DNA of 64,000 bases from Bacteroidetes bacterium OLB12 (GCA_001567185.1 LNFR01000009.1:53272-117271), one strand, 5' to 3'; shown: positions 18,519 through 28,325, counted from the first letter of the stretch. Numbers and translations are program-made. Notes: generated by a model not told the origin, from the letters alone.

Positions 18519-19018
18519 TCAGAGTGCCCGCAAGGCGGCATCATAGTCCGGCTCCTGCTTGATTTGTGGCACCAACTCGGTATATTTTATTTTTCCGGTC
18601 GTATCAATTATAATCACAGCCCGGGCAAATAATCCGGCTAATGTGCTGTCAATTAATTCAACGCCATAATCTTTACCAAAGCCACGATTGCGAAAATCCG
18701 AAACCAGGAAAACCTTATCAATGCTTTCGGTTCCGCAAAACCGTTTTTGAGCAAACGGCAAAGTCTTTTGACACGCAAAAGATAACGGTATTATCAGCCG
18801 ATGCGGCTATCGTGTTAAACTCATGCACCGATGCAGCACAAACATTGGTATCCACACTGGGAAAAATATTTAACACAATGTTTTTAACCGCGGTATTCAC
18901 TCAGCCTTACATCCTTCATATCAACCGTGGTGAAAACAAATTCGGGTGCCGGTGAGCCTACTGCAGGCAGGTTGCCGATGGTGTTTGCATCGTTAGAGCC
19001 AAGTTTGATCTGTGCCAT
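18519..19018 (-). CDS. tpx: Thiol peroxidase (two frameshifts in this sequence)
   Basis: Atypical 2-Cys peroxiredoxin that reduces hydrogen and lipid peroxides. The pieces in three frames join into one Tpx: [18 protein letters not shown] at the start, DVRLSEYRG, then [19 protein letters not shown] with the peroxidatic cysteine, [18 protein letters not shown] with the resolving cysteine, and the C-terminus ending DYDAALRAL. Frame breaks lie near 18886 (one extra base after GGT) and at 18760-18762 (an extra A). With both repaired the length is about 165 residues, normal for Tpx. Probably an intact gene in the organism. Confidence 0.88.
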
Positions 19019-19081
19019 GTATAAAAAGCTTGAGCAAATAAACGTGTATAAACAGTTAACGCAGCCGGTCTGAATCGCGCA

Positions 19082-19522
19082 CTAATTTTTCATCTCTGCG
19101 TATAAAGCGCACGGCCAGCCAGTTACAGCTACGCCTACAAACATAATCCATAATACCGGGGGCAGGTTGGCTGCGCCAGGGCCATATTCTTTAGAAACCT
19201 GCGTAAAAAAATAAACAGCCGAACCCAATGCTCCTGCAAGAATCAAGGAGTTGAGTGTGCCTAACTTAATCTGGGTAATTCGATTATCGAATCGCCTGAT
19301 TTCCATAACGGCAATGGTAGCTGCGGCTATCATTAAAATGGCAGTAAGAGAATAAGGGAAGTATAAGGTTGTGCGCTGGCCGTCTTCAATAGTTGAAAAG
19401 TGAAGTGGAAATAACTGAATTTCTTTAGTTCCATCCATACCTTTCAGAATAGGCAGAAAAAGGCTAACTACCATACTAACTACTACTAATACGAGAAACA
19501 CCGTTTGTATTCTTTGCCACAT
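19082..19522 (-). CDS. DUF4293-family four-helix membrane protein
   Basis: 146 residues with four hydrophobic segments: FLVLVVVSMVVSLFLPIL near the start, a second at about 60-75 (ILMIAAATIAVM), a third (LILAGALGSAVYFF) and a last one (LWIMFVGVAVTGWPC). The start MWQRIQTVFLVL is characteristic of the DUF4293 family seen in Bacteroidota. Function unknown. It is divergent from the thiolase gene. Confidence 0.78.
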   Translation of the reverse strand: MWQRIQTVFLVLVVVSMVVSLFLPILKGMDGTKEIQLFPLHFSTIEDGQRTTLYFPYSLTAILMIAAATIAVMEIRRFDNRITQIKLGTLNSLILAGALGSAVYFFTQVSKEYGPGAANLPPVLWIMFVGVAVTGWPCALYAEMKN

Positions 19523-19584
19523 AAAAGGGTTGCGTTAACTTGCTGCAAAACTACGTAAATAGCGCAAAGGCCGAATCAAATTCT

Positions 19585-20799
19585 ATGACAAAATCAGTTT
19601 ATCTGTTGGATATTTTGCGCACACCCATCGGAAAATTTGGTGGTGCATTGGCTTCGGTACGACCCGATGATCTTGCGGCTGGTGTAATCAAAAAACTGAT
19701 AGCACGAAATCCGCATGTAGATGTTAACCGGATTGAAGATGTAGTATTTGGGGCAGCGAACCAGGCGGGTGAAGATAACCGCAATGTAGCGCGCATGGCA
19801 TTGCTGCTGGCGGGTTTACCGAAAGAGGTTGGCGGGGTAACGGTTAATCGTTTATGCGCTTCGGGCTTGCAGGCCATTATGGATGCCGCCCGGGGAATTG
19901 CGAATGGCGATGGCGATTGTTACATAGCCGGTGGAGTAGAAAGCATGAGTCGCGCACCATTTGTTATGGCGAAAGCGGAAGTGCCATTTTCCCGTAAAGC
20001 AGAAATTTTTGATACCACCATCGGCTGGCGGTTTATCAATTCGAAACTTTCGAAGCTGTACCATCCCTACTCGATGGGCGAAACAGCCGAGAACGTAGCC
20101 GCACAGTGGAAGATTACACGCGAAGCACAGGATAAATTTGGCCTGGCATCGCAACGCAACTATTTTACAGCACACCAGGCCAACCGGTTTAAAGAAGAAC
20201 TTGTTTCAGTAACAATTACCAAAGGGAATGAAACAATGGAATTTATACAAGACGAGTACCCGCGCGAAACCTCGCTCGAAAAACTTGCCCAGCTCAAACC
20301 TGCTTTCCGCGAAGGCGGAACGGTAACAGCCGGAAACTCGTCTGGAATTAACGATGGTGCGGCCGCTGCTTTATTGGTTGGCGAATCGTATCTGAAAGGA
20401 TTGACACAAAAACCGATGGCACGGGTGGTGGCCATGGCTGTAGCCGGAGTAGATCCTGCATACATGGGCGTGGGCCCGGTACCTGCAGTTAAGAAAGCAC
20501 TGCAACGCGCGGGGTTAAAGATAAACGACATTGGCTTGTTCGAATTGAACGAAGCCTTTGCCGCACAATCGCTTGCGTGTATTCAGGATTTGGAAATTAA
20601 TCCGGCATTGGTAAACGTAAATGGCGGAGCCATTGCGCTGGGGCATCCGCTGGGATGCAGCGGTGTTCGCATCAGTGCAACCCTTTTACACGAAATGCTG
20701 AAAAGAAATCTTAAGTACGGTGTTGCTACCATGTGCATTGGTGTAGGGCAGGGGGCAGCGGTGGTTTATGAAAATTGTCAGTGGTCAGCAGTTAATTGA
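19585..20799 (+). CDS. Acetyl-CoA acyltransferase / 3-oxoadipyl-CoA thiolase-like
   Basis: 404 residues from ATG 19585 (MTKSVYLLDILRTPIGKFGG). Thiolase active-site motifs are complete: the nucleophile cysteine in NRLCASGLQAI, GGAIALGHPLGCSG with the catalytic histidine, and CIGVGQGAA with the second cysteine. The block GAANQAGEDNRNVARMA is closest to the PcaF/PaaJ type that cleaves 3-oxoadipyl-CoA, though a general beta-oxidation role is equally possible here since no aromatic-degradation genes lie nearby. The last codons nearly overlap truA. Confidence 0.9.
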   Translation: MTKSVYLLDILRTPIGKFGGALASVRPDDLAAGVIKKLIARNPHVDVNRIEDVVFGAANQAGEDNRNVARMALLLAGLPKEVGGVTVNRLCASGLQAIMDAARGIANGDGDCYIAGGVESMSRAPFVMAKAEVPFSRKAEIFDTTIGWRFINSKLSKLYHPYSMGETAENVAAQWKITREAQDKFGLASQRNYFTAHQANRFKEELVSVTITKGNETMEFIQDEYPRETSLEKLAQLKPAFREGGTVTAGNSSGINDGAAAALLVGESYLKGLTQKPMARVVAMAVAGVDPAYMGVGPVPAVKKALQRAGLKINDIGLFELNEAFAAQSLACIQDLEINPALVNVNGGAIALGHPLGCSGVRISATLLHEMLKRNLKYGVATMCIGVGQGAAVVYENCQWSAVN

Positions 20800-20807
20800 C
20801 AGTTTCT

Positions 20808-21551
20808 ATGCGGTACTTCTTCGAAATCTCTTACAATGGCACACCGTATCATGGTTGGCAAAATCAACCCAATGCCATTAGCGTGCAGCAGGTAGTAGAA
20901 GATTGTTTTACCAAAGTGTTTCGAAAAAAAATTGAAATTACGGGAAGTGGCCGCACCGATACAGGCGTGCATTGCGTACGCCAGTTCTTCCATGCAGATA
21001 TTGATCTAAAACTCACAGAGAAGGAATGGCTTCCCAAACTTAATTCAATCTTACCTCGTTTTATTGCTATTAAATCAATTCGGTTAGTAAAGCCCGGGGC
21101 CAGCGCCCGGTATGATGCCCGCGAACGCACCTACACCTATCACATTACACGGGTTAAAAACCCAATTCTGGTAGGGCGGGCTTATTACTTTTTCCGGCCG
21201 TTGGATATGGCTGCCATGACAAAAGCCACAGTGCTGCTGCTTGGCGAACACGACTTTCAATGTTTTTGTAAAACAAACACCGATGTAAATCATTTTATTT
21301 GCAACATCAAATCGGCCCGGTGGAATAAAAAAGGCGAGATGCTTGTTTTTACAATTACAGCAAACCGTTTTTTGCGCGGAATGGTACGGTCAATCGTTGG
21401 AACATTGCTAAATGTTGGTTCAGGCAAAACAACCTTAAAGCAGTTTCGGGAGATATTAAAAAGTAAAGACCGGAAGCAGGCAGGTATGAACGTGCCAGCC
21501 GATGCTTTGTATTTGGTGAATGTGAAGTATCCGAAGAAAATATTTTTATAA
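20808..21551 (+). CDS. truA: tRNA pseudouridine synthase A
   Basis: Modifies uridines 38-40 in the tRNA anticodon arm. The sequence from ATG 20808 (MRYFFEISYNGTPYHGWQ) gives 247 residues. The catalytic aspartate lies in SGRTDTGVHC. A later conserved block FTITANRFLRGMVRSIVG is typical of TruA. An upstream TTG at 20796 overlapping the thiolase stop could extend it by four residues. Likely cotranscribed with the thiolase gene and possibly with the ABC gene 44 bases downstream. Confidence 0.95.
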   Translation: MRYFFEISYNGTPYHGWQNQPNAISVQQVVEDCFTKVFRKKIEITGSGRTDTGVHCVRQFFHADIDLKLTEKEWLPKLNSILPRFIAIKSIRLVKPGASARYDARERTYTYHITRVKNPILVGRAYYFFRPLDMAAMTKATVLLLGEHDFQCFCKTNTDVNHFICNIKSARWNKKGEMLVFTITANRFLRGMVRSIVGTLLNVGSGKTTLKQFREILKSKDRKQAGMNVPADALYLVNVKYPKKIFL

Positions 21552-21595
21552 AGTTCTAAAAACCCTATTCAAAAGAAGGGGTTGGGGGAGAGGCT

Positions 21596-23368
21596 ATGGA
21601 AAAAGAAAAAGTAAGCAGTGGTAATATCATCGATTGGAAAGTTGTAAAGCGCATTCTGCAATTTATTCAACCCTATAAAGGCCGGTTTTATTTTTTGATT
21701 TTCCTCACCATTTTACTGGGCGTGCTTACGCCCCTCCGGCCACTGTTGATTCAATACACATTGGATGCGCATGTAGCTGTGGGCGATTACTGGAGCCTGG
21801 TTTACATTATAATTCTTATCCTGGTGCTGCTCGTGTTGCAATCGGGGGTGCAGTATGTACACACTTTTTTATCGGGCCAGATCGGGCAATATGTTATTCG
21901 CGATATACGGGTGCAGCTCTATAAGCACATAGTGAATCTGCGGCTTAAATTTTTTGATAAAACACCCATTGGCCGGTTGGTAACACGCACAATATCGGAT
22001 GTAGAAACCCTGGCCGATGTTTTTAGTGAGGGGTTGGCAGCTATGGCGGGCGATCTGTTGCAGATCATCTTTATTCTCGGCTTTATGTTTTATATCGACT
22101 GGCGCATGGCGTTGGTTAGCTTATCCACCATTCCGCTTATGTTGCTGGCAACGTATGTATTCAAAGAGAAAATTAAAGTAGCGTTTAACGATGTGCGCAA
22201 TGCGGTTTCCAATCTCAACTCGTTTGTGCAGGAACACCTTACAGGAATGAACATCGTGCAAATGTTTGGTAGTGAAAAAAAGGAATTCGAAAAGTTTAAG
22301 GAGATAAATAAAGAACATCGCGATGCGCACCTGCGCTCCGTACTCTATTACTCCGTTTATTTTCCGGTTGCCGAAGTAATAGCGGCCATGGGTATAGGTT
22401 TGTTGGTTTGGTACGGGGCAAAAGGGGCAATAAATTTTGAACAAACGGGTATTACCATTGGTACGCTTACCGCGTTTATCATGTTCATCCAAATGTTCTT
22501 TCGCCCTATTCGTATGATAGCGGATCGGTACAATGTTTTACAAATGGGGGTGGTGAGTTCATCGCGTATTATCGCCTTACTGGATGATAAAGCAGATGTA
22601 GTGGCAAATGGAATTCATAAACCCGATCATCTTGCCGGGCAGGTAAATTTTAATCATGTGTGGTTTGCCTACAACGAACGGGATTATGTGTTAAAGGACA
22701 TTAACCTTGAAATAAAACCAGGCGAAACGGTAGCCCTGGTGGGCGCAACCGGTGCGGGTAAGTCATCCATCATTAACCTGCTCAATCGGTTTTATGAAAT
22801 CAACCGGGGCGAAATCAAGATTGACGGGGTGGATATTCGGGAATATGACCTGGCCTCTCTTCGAAAAAATATTGGAGTTGTACTACAGGATGTATTCCTT
22901 TTTTCAGATACCATTCGCAACAACATTACACTGGGCAATGCCGAGGTGTCGGATGAAATGATATTGCATGCGGCCGATCTGGTGGGTGCCCGCAGGTTTA
23001 TCGATCGCCTGCCAGGTGGATTGGATTATAATGTGATGGAACGCGGCTCTACGTTATCGGTTGGCCAGCGCCAACTGCTTTCTTTTATCCGTGCCATGGT
23101 GTACGATCCGAAAATTCTGGTATTGGATGAAGCCACTTCTTCTGTGGATAGCGAAACGGAAGAAATGATTCAGGAAGCGATCTCTAAAATGATGACTGGC
23201 CGCACCTCCATCGTAATAGCCCACCGGCTTTCTACCATCCAACGGGCTGATAAAATTCTGGTAATGGAGAAAGGCGAGATAAAGGAAAGCGGCACACATG
23301 AACACTTGCTGCATGCGGATGGCCTCTATGCCCAACTGCACAAAATGCAGTATAAAGAGGTTGTTTAG
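21596..23368 (+). CDS. ABC exporter half-transporter, MdlB-like
   Basis: 590 residues: an N-terminal six-helix transmembrane domain (about 30-320), then an ATPase domain with Walker A VGATGAGKSSIINL, signature LSVGQRQLL and canonical Walker B ILVLDEATSSVD. The atypical signature with V in LSVGQ and the adjacent RQLL match the MdlB half of MdlA/MdlB heterodimers. Its probable partner is the gene at 24167-25954, which has a degenerate Walker B. Substrate unknown; relatives handle drugs or lipids. Confidence 0.87.
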   Translation: MEKEKVSSGNIIDWKVVKRILQFIQPYKGRFYFLIFLTILLGVLTPLRPLLIQYTLDAHVAVGDYWSLVYIIILILVLLVLQSGVQYVHTFLSGQIGQYVIRDIRVQLYKHIVNLRLKFFDKTPIGRLVTRTISDVETLADVFSEGLAAMAGDLLQIIFILGFMFYIDWRMALVSLSTIPLMLLATYVFKEKIKVAFNDVRNAVSNLNSFVQEHLTGMNIVQMFGSEKKEFEKFKEINKEHRDAHLRSVLYYSVYFPVAEVIAAMGIGLLVWYGAKGAINFEQTGITIGTLTAFIMFIQMFFRPIRMIADRYNVLQMGVVSSSRIIALLDDKADVVANGIHKPDHLAGQVNFNHVWFAYNERDYVLKDINLEIKPGETVALVGATGAGKSSIINLLNRFYEINRGEIKIDGVDIREYDLASLRKNIGVVLQDVFLFSDTIRNNITLGNAEVSDEMILHAADLVGARRFIDRLPGGLDYNVMERGSTLSVGQRQLLSFIRAMVYDPKILVLDEATSSVDSETEEMIQEAISKMMTGRTSIVIAHRLSTIQRADKILVMEKGEIKESGTHEHLLHADGLYAQLHKMQYKEVV

Positions 23369-23418
23369 CGTTCAACCCCCCAAATCGACCGCTTACCCTT
23401 TCGTATCGGCAAAAAAGT

Positions 23419-23426
23419 TATATTTG
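23419..23426 (+). promoter_or_regulatory. TAnnTTTG -7 element just upstream of the outer-membrane protein gene
   Basis: TATATTTG ends six bases before the ATG at 23432, with TTTCG about 20 bases upstream as a weak -33 element. Transcription from it would begin at or near the ATG, implying a leaderless or very short-leader mRNA. Confidence 0.4.
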
Positions 23427-23431
23427 CTTTA

Positions 23432-24145
23432 ATGCTTTTTAGAAAAAGGACTTTTGTTTTGTTTTTAAGCTTACTCTTTGGTATCGCTGTGGCACAGGCT
23501 CAGGTACGTAAGAGCGTTAAAAGCGGCACATTTCGCCAGCCGGTGGTTAGCCGCAATAAGGCAAAAATCATGTGCCCTATTTTTGAAACCAGCCAGTATC
23601 CCTATCAAGGTGTCGGTTTTAAAATGGGCGATCCATTTGCACTAACATATAAATTTTATCCAAACAAGAACTGGGCTTTTGCAGTTGATGGAGGCAAGGC
23701 TGCCAGTGGATTATACAACCGGTACTATCGAAATGCCTTCGAAACGTACCTGCCCGATTCGTTAACCGATACCGAATCCATTCAGTATCTTTCTCATAAG
23801 GCCAACAGCGATTGGTTTCTGGAAGCAAAATTTCTGTATCAGTGGAATGCTGAAAAAATTTCGAAAGGCCTTCAACTCTATGCCGGCCTGGGCTGGCAAT
23901 GGCGCAATACACGGCTTACGTACGATTACCTGTATGAAGATACCGGGCCATCGCAGGAAAGCAACTTGCGGAAGTTTACACGAAATCGGTTTACCTACGG
24001 CCCGTAGGTGTGTTGGGGTTTGAATATTTCGTATTTCTCATTGCCCATTTCGGCATTCATCGAAGTGGAGTGGTTTACCGATGTGCTGCTGGATCCCGGC
24101 TATCAACGCTTTCAGGGTGGTGTAGGATTACGTTACGTATTTTAA
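23432..24145 (+). CDS. Outer-membrane beta-barrel-like protein, unknown (frame disrupted)
   Basis: Begins with a signal peptide (MLFRKRTFVLFLSLLFGIAVAQAQ). The first frame runs to a stop at 24007. Downstream sequence in shifted frames encodes PVGVLG, NISYFSLPISAFIEVEWF and a final GYQRFQGGVGLRYVF ending in phenylalanine, the usual last residue of an outer-membrane barrel. One missing base near 24003 and one extra T near 24021 would restore a protein of about 237 residues. No specific family recognised. It is convergent with the MdlA-like gene. Confidence 0.6.
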
Positions 24146-24166
24146 CCAACCTCCTTTTTAAGGACT

Positions 24167-25954
24167 TCAATCAGCCACTTCATCTACCAGCATTTGCTTT
24201 TCGTATAATTCGCGATAAGCCCCGGTTGCCGCAATCAAATCTTCATGGGTTCCGGTTTCTACAATGCGCCCCTCGTCTAACACAATTATTTTATTGGCCA
24301 GTTTGGCCGATGACACCCGGTGCGATATTATTATGCTGGTACGGCCCTGCATAATCTTTTTCATACTGTTCAGAATGGTGTTTTCAGTTTTGGTATCCAC
24401 AGCCGAAAGCGCATCGTCTAAAACCAAAATTTTAGGTTCGCGTACAATCGCCCGGGCAATTGAAACCCGTTGCTTTTGTCCGCCCGATAAAGTGATGCCA
24501 CGCTCGCCAACCCGGGTGCTAAACCCTTGCGGAAACGCCATGATGTTGGAATACACATCTGCATCTTTCGCTGCCTGAATAATTTTTTCTTCACTTGTTT
24601 GGGTTAGTCCAAAACCGATGTTGTTTAAAATTGAATCACTAAAGAGAAACACATCTTGGGGAACAATGCCGGTTTGGCTGCGCAGGGAGTTCAGGTTGTA
24701 ATCTTTAATCGGGATGTCATCTATTCGTACTTCGCCTGCTGTTGCATCAAACAAACGACTAATCAGGTTTGCGATGGTGCTTTTGCCCGATCCGGTAGTT
24801 CCAATTATTGCCAGCGATTCTCCCGGCTTTATATTGAATGAAATATTTTTTAAGGCCTGAATACCCGTGTCGGGGTAAACAAAGGAAACATTGTCGAATT
24901 CCACTTTGCCCTGAAGAGTGCAAACAATCTCTTTAGCTGAAACAATATCAGTTTGGGTTTTCAGAAACTCGTTAATTCGCTTTTGTGAAGCCTCCGCTCG
25001 TTTAACCAGGCTGCTGGTCCAGCCCAGAGAAGTTACAGGCCAGGTTAGCAGGTTTACGTAAATAATAAACTCGGCAATGTTGCCAAAGGTAAGGTTGCCA
25101 TTAATTACCTCTACGCTGCCGGCATAAACAGTTAGCACCGTGCTTAATCCGGTTAGTCCCATAATTAACGGGAAGAACAGCGCCTGTACCCGGGTTAGTT
25201 TTAGCGATTGATTTTTATACTCTTCGCTTTCGTTGGTAAAATTCTGTGCCGACTCCTTTTCGCGTGTAAAAGATTTCAGCACCCGTATTCCTGAAAAAGC
25301 TTCCTGTACAAATGTGCTTAACCGCGATTGGCTTTTTTGAATTTGCTCCGACCGGTATTCGATAATGTTGTTTACATAAAAAATACTGATGGATAAGAGT
25401 GGCAGCGGGATAAGCGCATACCAGGTAAGTTTGGCGTTGATAATAAACATCCACGGAATCAACATGGCAAACAGGGTGATCAATTGAAGCCCGTACATAA
25501 TGGAAGGCCCCAGGTACATGCGCACCCGGCCCACATCTTCACTAATCCGGTTCATCAGATCGCCTGTGCTGTTTTTGCGATAGAAACTGAGGGGTAGCGA
25601 TTGGTAATGTTGAAAGATTTCGTTTTTAAGATCGTACTCCACCAGGCGGCTCATTACAATCAAAGTCTGCCGCACAAAATACAAAAACACCCCCCGCAAG
25701 AGGGCCATTATTAAAATCAAAATGGCATAGAACAGAATGCCCCGCGAAAAAATTTTAAAAAAATCTGCCTGCAAATCAGACTTTTCAAAAGAACCATAAA
25801 CCCGGATATTATCCACCACCAGGTCGATGGAATGGCGCACCATTTGGGCCGGCAAAATCTGAAACACGTTACTGATAATTACAAACAGCAGCCCCAGGAT
25901 CATGTGCCATTTGTACTTAAGCAGGTATTTGTTCAGGTATTTAAGTTCTTTCAT
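24167..25954 (-). CDS. ABC exporter half-transporter, MdlA-like with degenerate Walker B
   Basis: 595 residues, N-terminal transmembrane domain (about 15-320) then ATPase with Walker A IGTTGSGKSTIANL, signature LSGGQKQRVSIARA and Walker B ILVLDDALSAVD. The residue after the Walker B aspartate is Asp, not the catalytic Glu, as in MdlA and other asymmetric heterodimeric exporters. It pairs logically with the MdlB-like gene at 21596-23368, which is on the opposite strand with one gene between. A TATTTTTG element on the minus strand at 26016-26023 could be its promoter. Confidence 0.87.
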   Translation of the reverse strand: MKELKYLNKYLLKYKWHMILGLLFVIISNVFQILPAQMVRHSIDLVVDNIRVYGSFEKSDLQADFFKIFSRGILFYAILILIMALLRGVFLYFVRQTLIVMSRLVEYDLKNEIFQHYQSLPLSFYRKNSTGDLMNRISEDVGRVRMYLGPSIMYGLQLITLFAMLIPWMFIINAKLTWYALIPLPLLSISIFYVNNIIEYRSEQIQKSQSRLSTFVQEAFSGIRVLKSFTREKESAQNFTNESEEYKNQSLKLTRVQALFFPLIMGLTGLSTVLTVYAGSVEVINGNLTFGNIAEFIIYVNLLTWPVTSLGWTSSLVKRAEASQKRINEFLKTQTDIVSAKEIVCTLQGKVEFDNVSFVYPDTGIQALKNISFNIKPGESLAIIGTTGSGKSTIANLISRLFDATAGEVRIDDIPIKDYNLNSLRSQTGIVPQDVFLFSDSILNNIGFGLTQTSEEKIIQAAKDADVYSNIMAFPQGFSTRVGERGITLSGGQKQRVSIARAIVREPKILVLDDALSAVDTKTENTILNSMKKIMQGRTSIIISHRVSSAKLANKIIVLDEGRIVETGTHEDLIAATGAYRELYEKQMLVDEVAD

Positions 25955-26114
25955 CAGAATGCGGGGCAGCCAATCAAACGATTTAGCCGGTTGTTGGGTT
26001 CATTTTTTTGACTGGCAAAAATAAATTAATCTGAACGATAAACGCATTTTTTATTTATACCCGGAAAACCAGAAAACTCTTAGCTATTTCTATGAATCAG
26101 TGCCAGCGGTTATG

Positions 26115-26122
26115 TACTTTTG
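26115..26122 (+). promoter_or_regulatory. TAnnTTTG -7 element upstream of nusB
   Basis: TACTTTTG, 24 bases before the nusB ATG; the -33 element is poor (TTTC at 26087-26090). A plausible start of the nusB-to-coaE transcription unit. Confidence 0.35.
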
Positions 26123-26146
26123 CGCCCATCAAAACGTTCTTTCGTC

Positions 26147-27274
26147 ATGCTTAACAGACGTACGCTCCGTATTAAAATCATGCAAAGCCTTTTTGCTTTC
26201 GAGCAATGCAAAGAAGCGAACCATTTGCTTGCCCACGATTTAATTGACGAAAGATTTCAGCCCGATCTTAATTCCATGCAGCCGCAGGACAAGGAGCTTC
26301 TGCGCAAGCAAAAGAAAGTAGCCTTGCAGCTTTTTGAACGAAAGTATAAGGGTAAAGAAATAGAAGAAAGCCCCGATCCGAAAATCAATGAGGCAGTAGC
26401 AGAGGCCTTTGCGTTATTTAACAAGCAGGTAAAGAAAGATCAAACCTTTCTTTTGAAAAACATTATACTGGAGATTGAAAAGTTAACCAGCCTTTACCAC
26501 AATGTATTGAGTTTGTTAACCGAGTTTGCCGATCTGGCAGCTGCTGAAAAAAAAGTAGATCACTCGCAATTCGCTAAACACCCCTTCATACTGGCCATCC
26601 ATAGCCACACCGGGTTAAAGGCCAGCCTGGCAAAGACCGGAAGTATGTGGCAAAAACATAAAGACAGCGTGCGCAGTTGGTTTAAAGAAGTAATTAAAGA
26701 AGACGATGCCTACCAGGAATTTATAGCCGCTAAAAAGCCAACGGAAGATGATCAGAAAGCGATTATGAAACACCTGGTTCGTAAACGCATTTTAGGTACT
26801 GGCCCCATTAATGATTTTTTTGAAGCGGAAGACATTCGGTGGGCCGAAGACCGCGAGATAATCAAAAGCCTGGTAGATAAAACAATAAAGTCGTTTGATG
26901 GCTCTCAGATTGTAGTGCAAAAACTGTCGTTGGATTGGGAAGACGATAAACTGTTTATTACTAAACTTTTTACCAACACAATTGAGTTGGATGAGCAATA
27001 CAAGCAATTGATAGCCCAAAACACCCGCAATTGGGAAGTAGAAAGATTGCCACTGACCGATCGCGTAATCCTGGAAATGGCGCTGGCAGAAATGATAAGT
27101 TTTCCTAACATTCCGGTAAAAGTTACGATTAACGAATACATTGAACTTACCAAAGAATACAGCACGCCTAAAAGCCGCCAGTTTATTAACGGAATTCTGG
27201 ATGTGATGTCTAAATCCATGAAAGATTCAGGAGCCATTAAAAAAAGCGGCCGTGGACTAATTGACAACAAGTAA
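26147..27274 (+). CDS. nusB: Transcription antitermination factor NusB, long Bacteroidota form
   Basis: 375 residues from ATG 26147 (MLNRRTLRIKIMQSLFAFEQ). NusB binds boxA RNA with NusE during rRNA antitermination. The recognisable NusB domain is at the C-terminus (about 235-370), with RLPLTDRVILEMALAEM, IPVKVTINEYIELTKEYS and RQFINGILDVMSK. The N-terminal half is a long helical extension absent from the roughly 140-residue E. coli protein. First gene of a same-strand block running through coaE. Confidence 0.92.
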   Translation: MLNRRTLRIKIMQSLFAFEQCKEANHLLAHDLIDERFQPDLNSMQPQDKELLRKQKKVALQLFERKYKGKEIEESPDPKINEAVAEAFALFNKQVKKDQTFLLKNIILEIEKLTSLYHNVLSLLTEFADLAAAEKKVDHSQFAKHPFILAIHSHTGLKASLAKTGSMWQKHKDSVRSWFKEVIKEDDAYQEFIAAKKPTEDDQKAIMKHLVRKRILGTGPINDFFEAEDIRWAEDREIIKSLVDKTIKSFDGSQIVVQKLSLDWEDDKLFITKLFTNTIELDEQYKQLIAQNTRNWEVERLPLTDRVILEMALAEMISFPNIPVKVTINEYIELTKEYSTPKSRQFINGILDVMSKSMKDSGAIKKSGRGLIDNK

Positions 27275-27327
27275 GCGTTGAAAAAAGGCAGGTAAGTTTT
27301 ATCTTTACAGTCCCTAAAATCTGAGTT

Positions 27328-27639
27328 ATGGGTAAAAAAAGTAGTAATGCATTAATGGCTTTTTTGGCCGGGGCGGCCGTAGGCGCAGTTCTGGGGGTAC
27401 TGTATGCACCCGATAAAGGCTCCAACACCCGCGAAAAACTTTCTTTTCAGCTGGATAAGTATAAAAAAGTACTGGAAGAATTTCTGGCAGATATGGTTTC
27501 GGGCAAAGAAACACCCCTTACCACCGAGGCAAAATCGCAGGGCCAGAAGGTGGTTTCTGAGGCCCAGAACAAAGCCCAGCGCCTGCTTGACGATGTAGAT
27601 GAATTGCTGGAGCAGATTCGTGGAAACAAGAACAGTTAA
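27328..27639 (+). CDS. YtxH-domain small membrane protein
   Basis: 103 residues. The N-terminus has one glycine-rich hydrophobic segment (ALMAFLAGAAVGAVLGVLYAP) followed by the YtxH signature DKGSNTREKL and a charged helical tail with probable coiled-coil character (KAQRLLDDVDELLEQIRG). Family members are small membrane or general-stress proteins of unknown role. It is the second gene in the nusB block. Confidence 0.8.
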   Translation: MGKKSSNALMAFLAGAAVGAVLGVLYAPDKGSNTREKLSFQLDKYKKVLEEFLADMVSGKETPLTTEAKSQGQKVVSEAQNKAQRLLDDVDELLEQIRGNKNS

Positions 27640-27728
27640 TGATATGTTAATCTGCCGGTAAGGCAACTTTTACCCGCACGAACAACCTAATTTTGAAACC
27701 TGAAACGAAACTAAAAATAAAGAACAAT

Positions 27729-28265
27729 ATGAAAATCACATTCAGAGTAATAACAGCACTGGCATTGGTGGTTACGATGTTAAGTTGTAACGACCGCGCT
27801 GCCGAGAAAAGAATTGCTGAACTGGAAAGCCGCCTGGCGCAAATAGAAGGAAATAAAGGTACAACTACACCAACCGTTACCCCGGATGCCACAACTGCAC
27901 CCGAAGAAAAACCGGAAGGCCCGCTTCCTGTAGCACAGTTTGAAAAAATTGAACACGACTTTGGCACCATTAGCGAAGGACAAAAAGTAACATATGTGTA
28001 CAAGGTAAAAAACACAGGCGAGGCTCCTTTGATTATTCAAAGCGCACAACCTTCATGCGGTTGTACCGTGCCCAAGTGGTCGCAGGAACCAATTCCGGTA
28101 GGCGGAACGGGTGAAATTACCGCAGAGTTTGATAGCGGTGGCAAGCCGGGCATTAACAACAAAACCATTACCGTTACTGCTAATACCTGGCCCAAAGTAA
28201 CCACGTTGCGTTTTAAGGCTATGGTAACTCCTAAACCCGATGGCGCGAATGGCCCGGTAAAATAA
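27729..28265 (+). CDS. DUF1573 lipoprotein
   Basis: 178 residues from ATG 27729. A signal peptide with lipobox VTMLSC is followed by a short heptad helix (AEKRIAELESRLAQIEG), a Thr/Pro-rich linker, and a DUF1573 immunoglobulin-like domain: FEKIEHDFGTISEGQKV, AQPSCGCTVPKWS with the paired cysteines, and NNKTITVTANT. Role unknown; the family is very common in Bacteroidota and often occurs in this position between YtxH and yajC. A terminator follows it. Confidence 0.88.
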   Translation: MKITFRVITALALVVTMLSCNDRAAEKRIAELESRLAQIEGNKGTTTPTVTPDATTAPEEKPEGPLPVAQFEKIEHDFGTISEGQKVTYVYKVKNTGEAPLIIQSAQPSCGCTVPKWSQEPIPVGGTGEITAEFDSGGKPGINNKTITVTANTWPKVTTLRFKAMVTPKPDGANGPVK

Positions 28266-28290
28266 GAGAGCCATCCTAAACATCAGGAAG

Positions 28291-28325
28291 CATCCCAGGC
28301 CTTTTGGTTTGGGATGTTTCTTTTA
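28291..28325 (+). terminator. Hairpin after the DUF1573 gene
   Basis: CATCCCA and TGGGATG flank a loop and are followed by TTTCTTTT. It would separate, fully or partly, nusB-YtxH-DUF1573 from yajC-YbbR-coaE. Confidence 0.7.
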
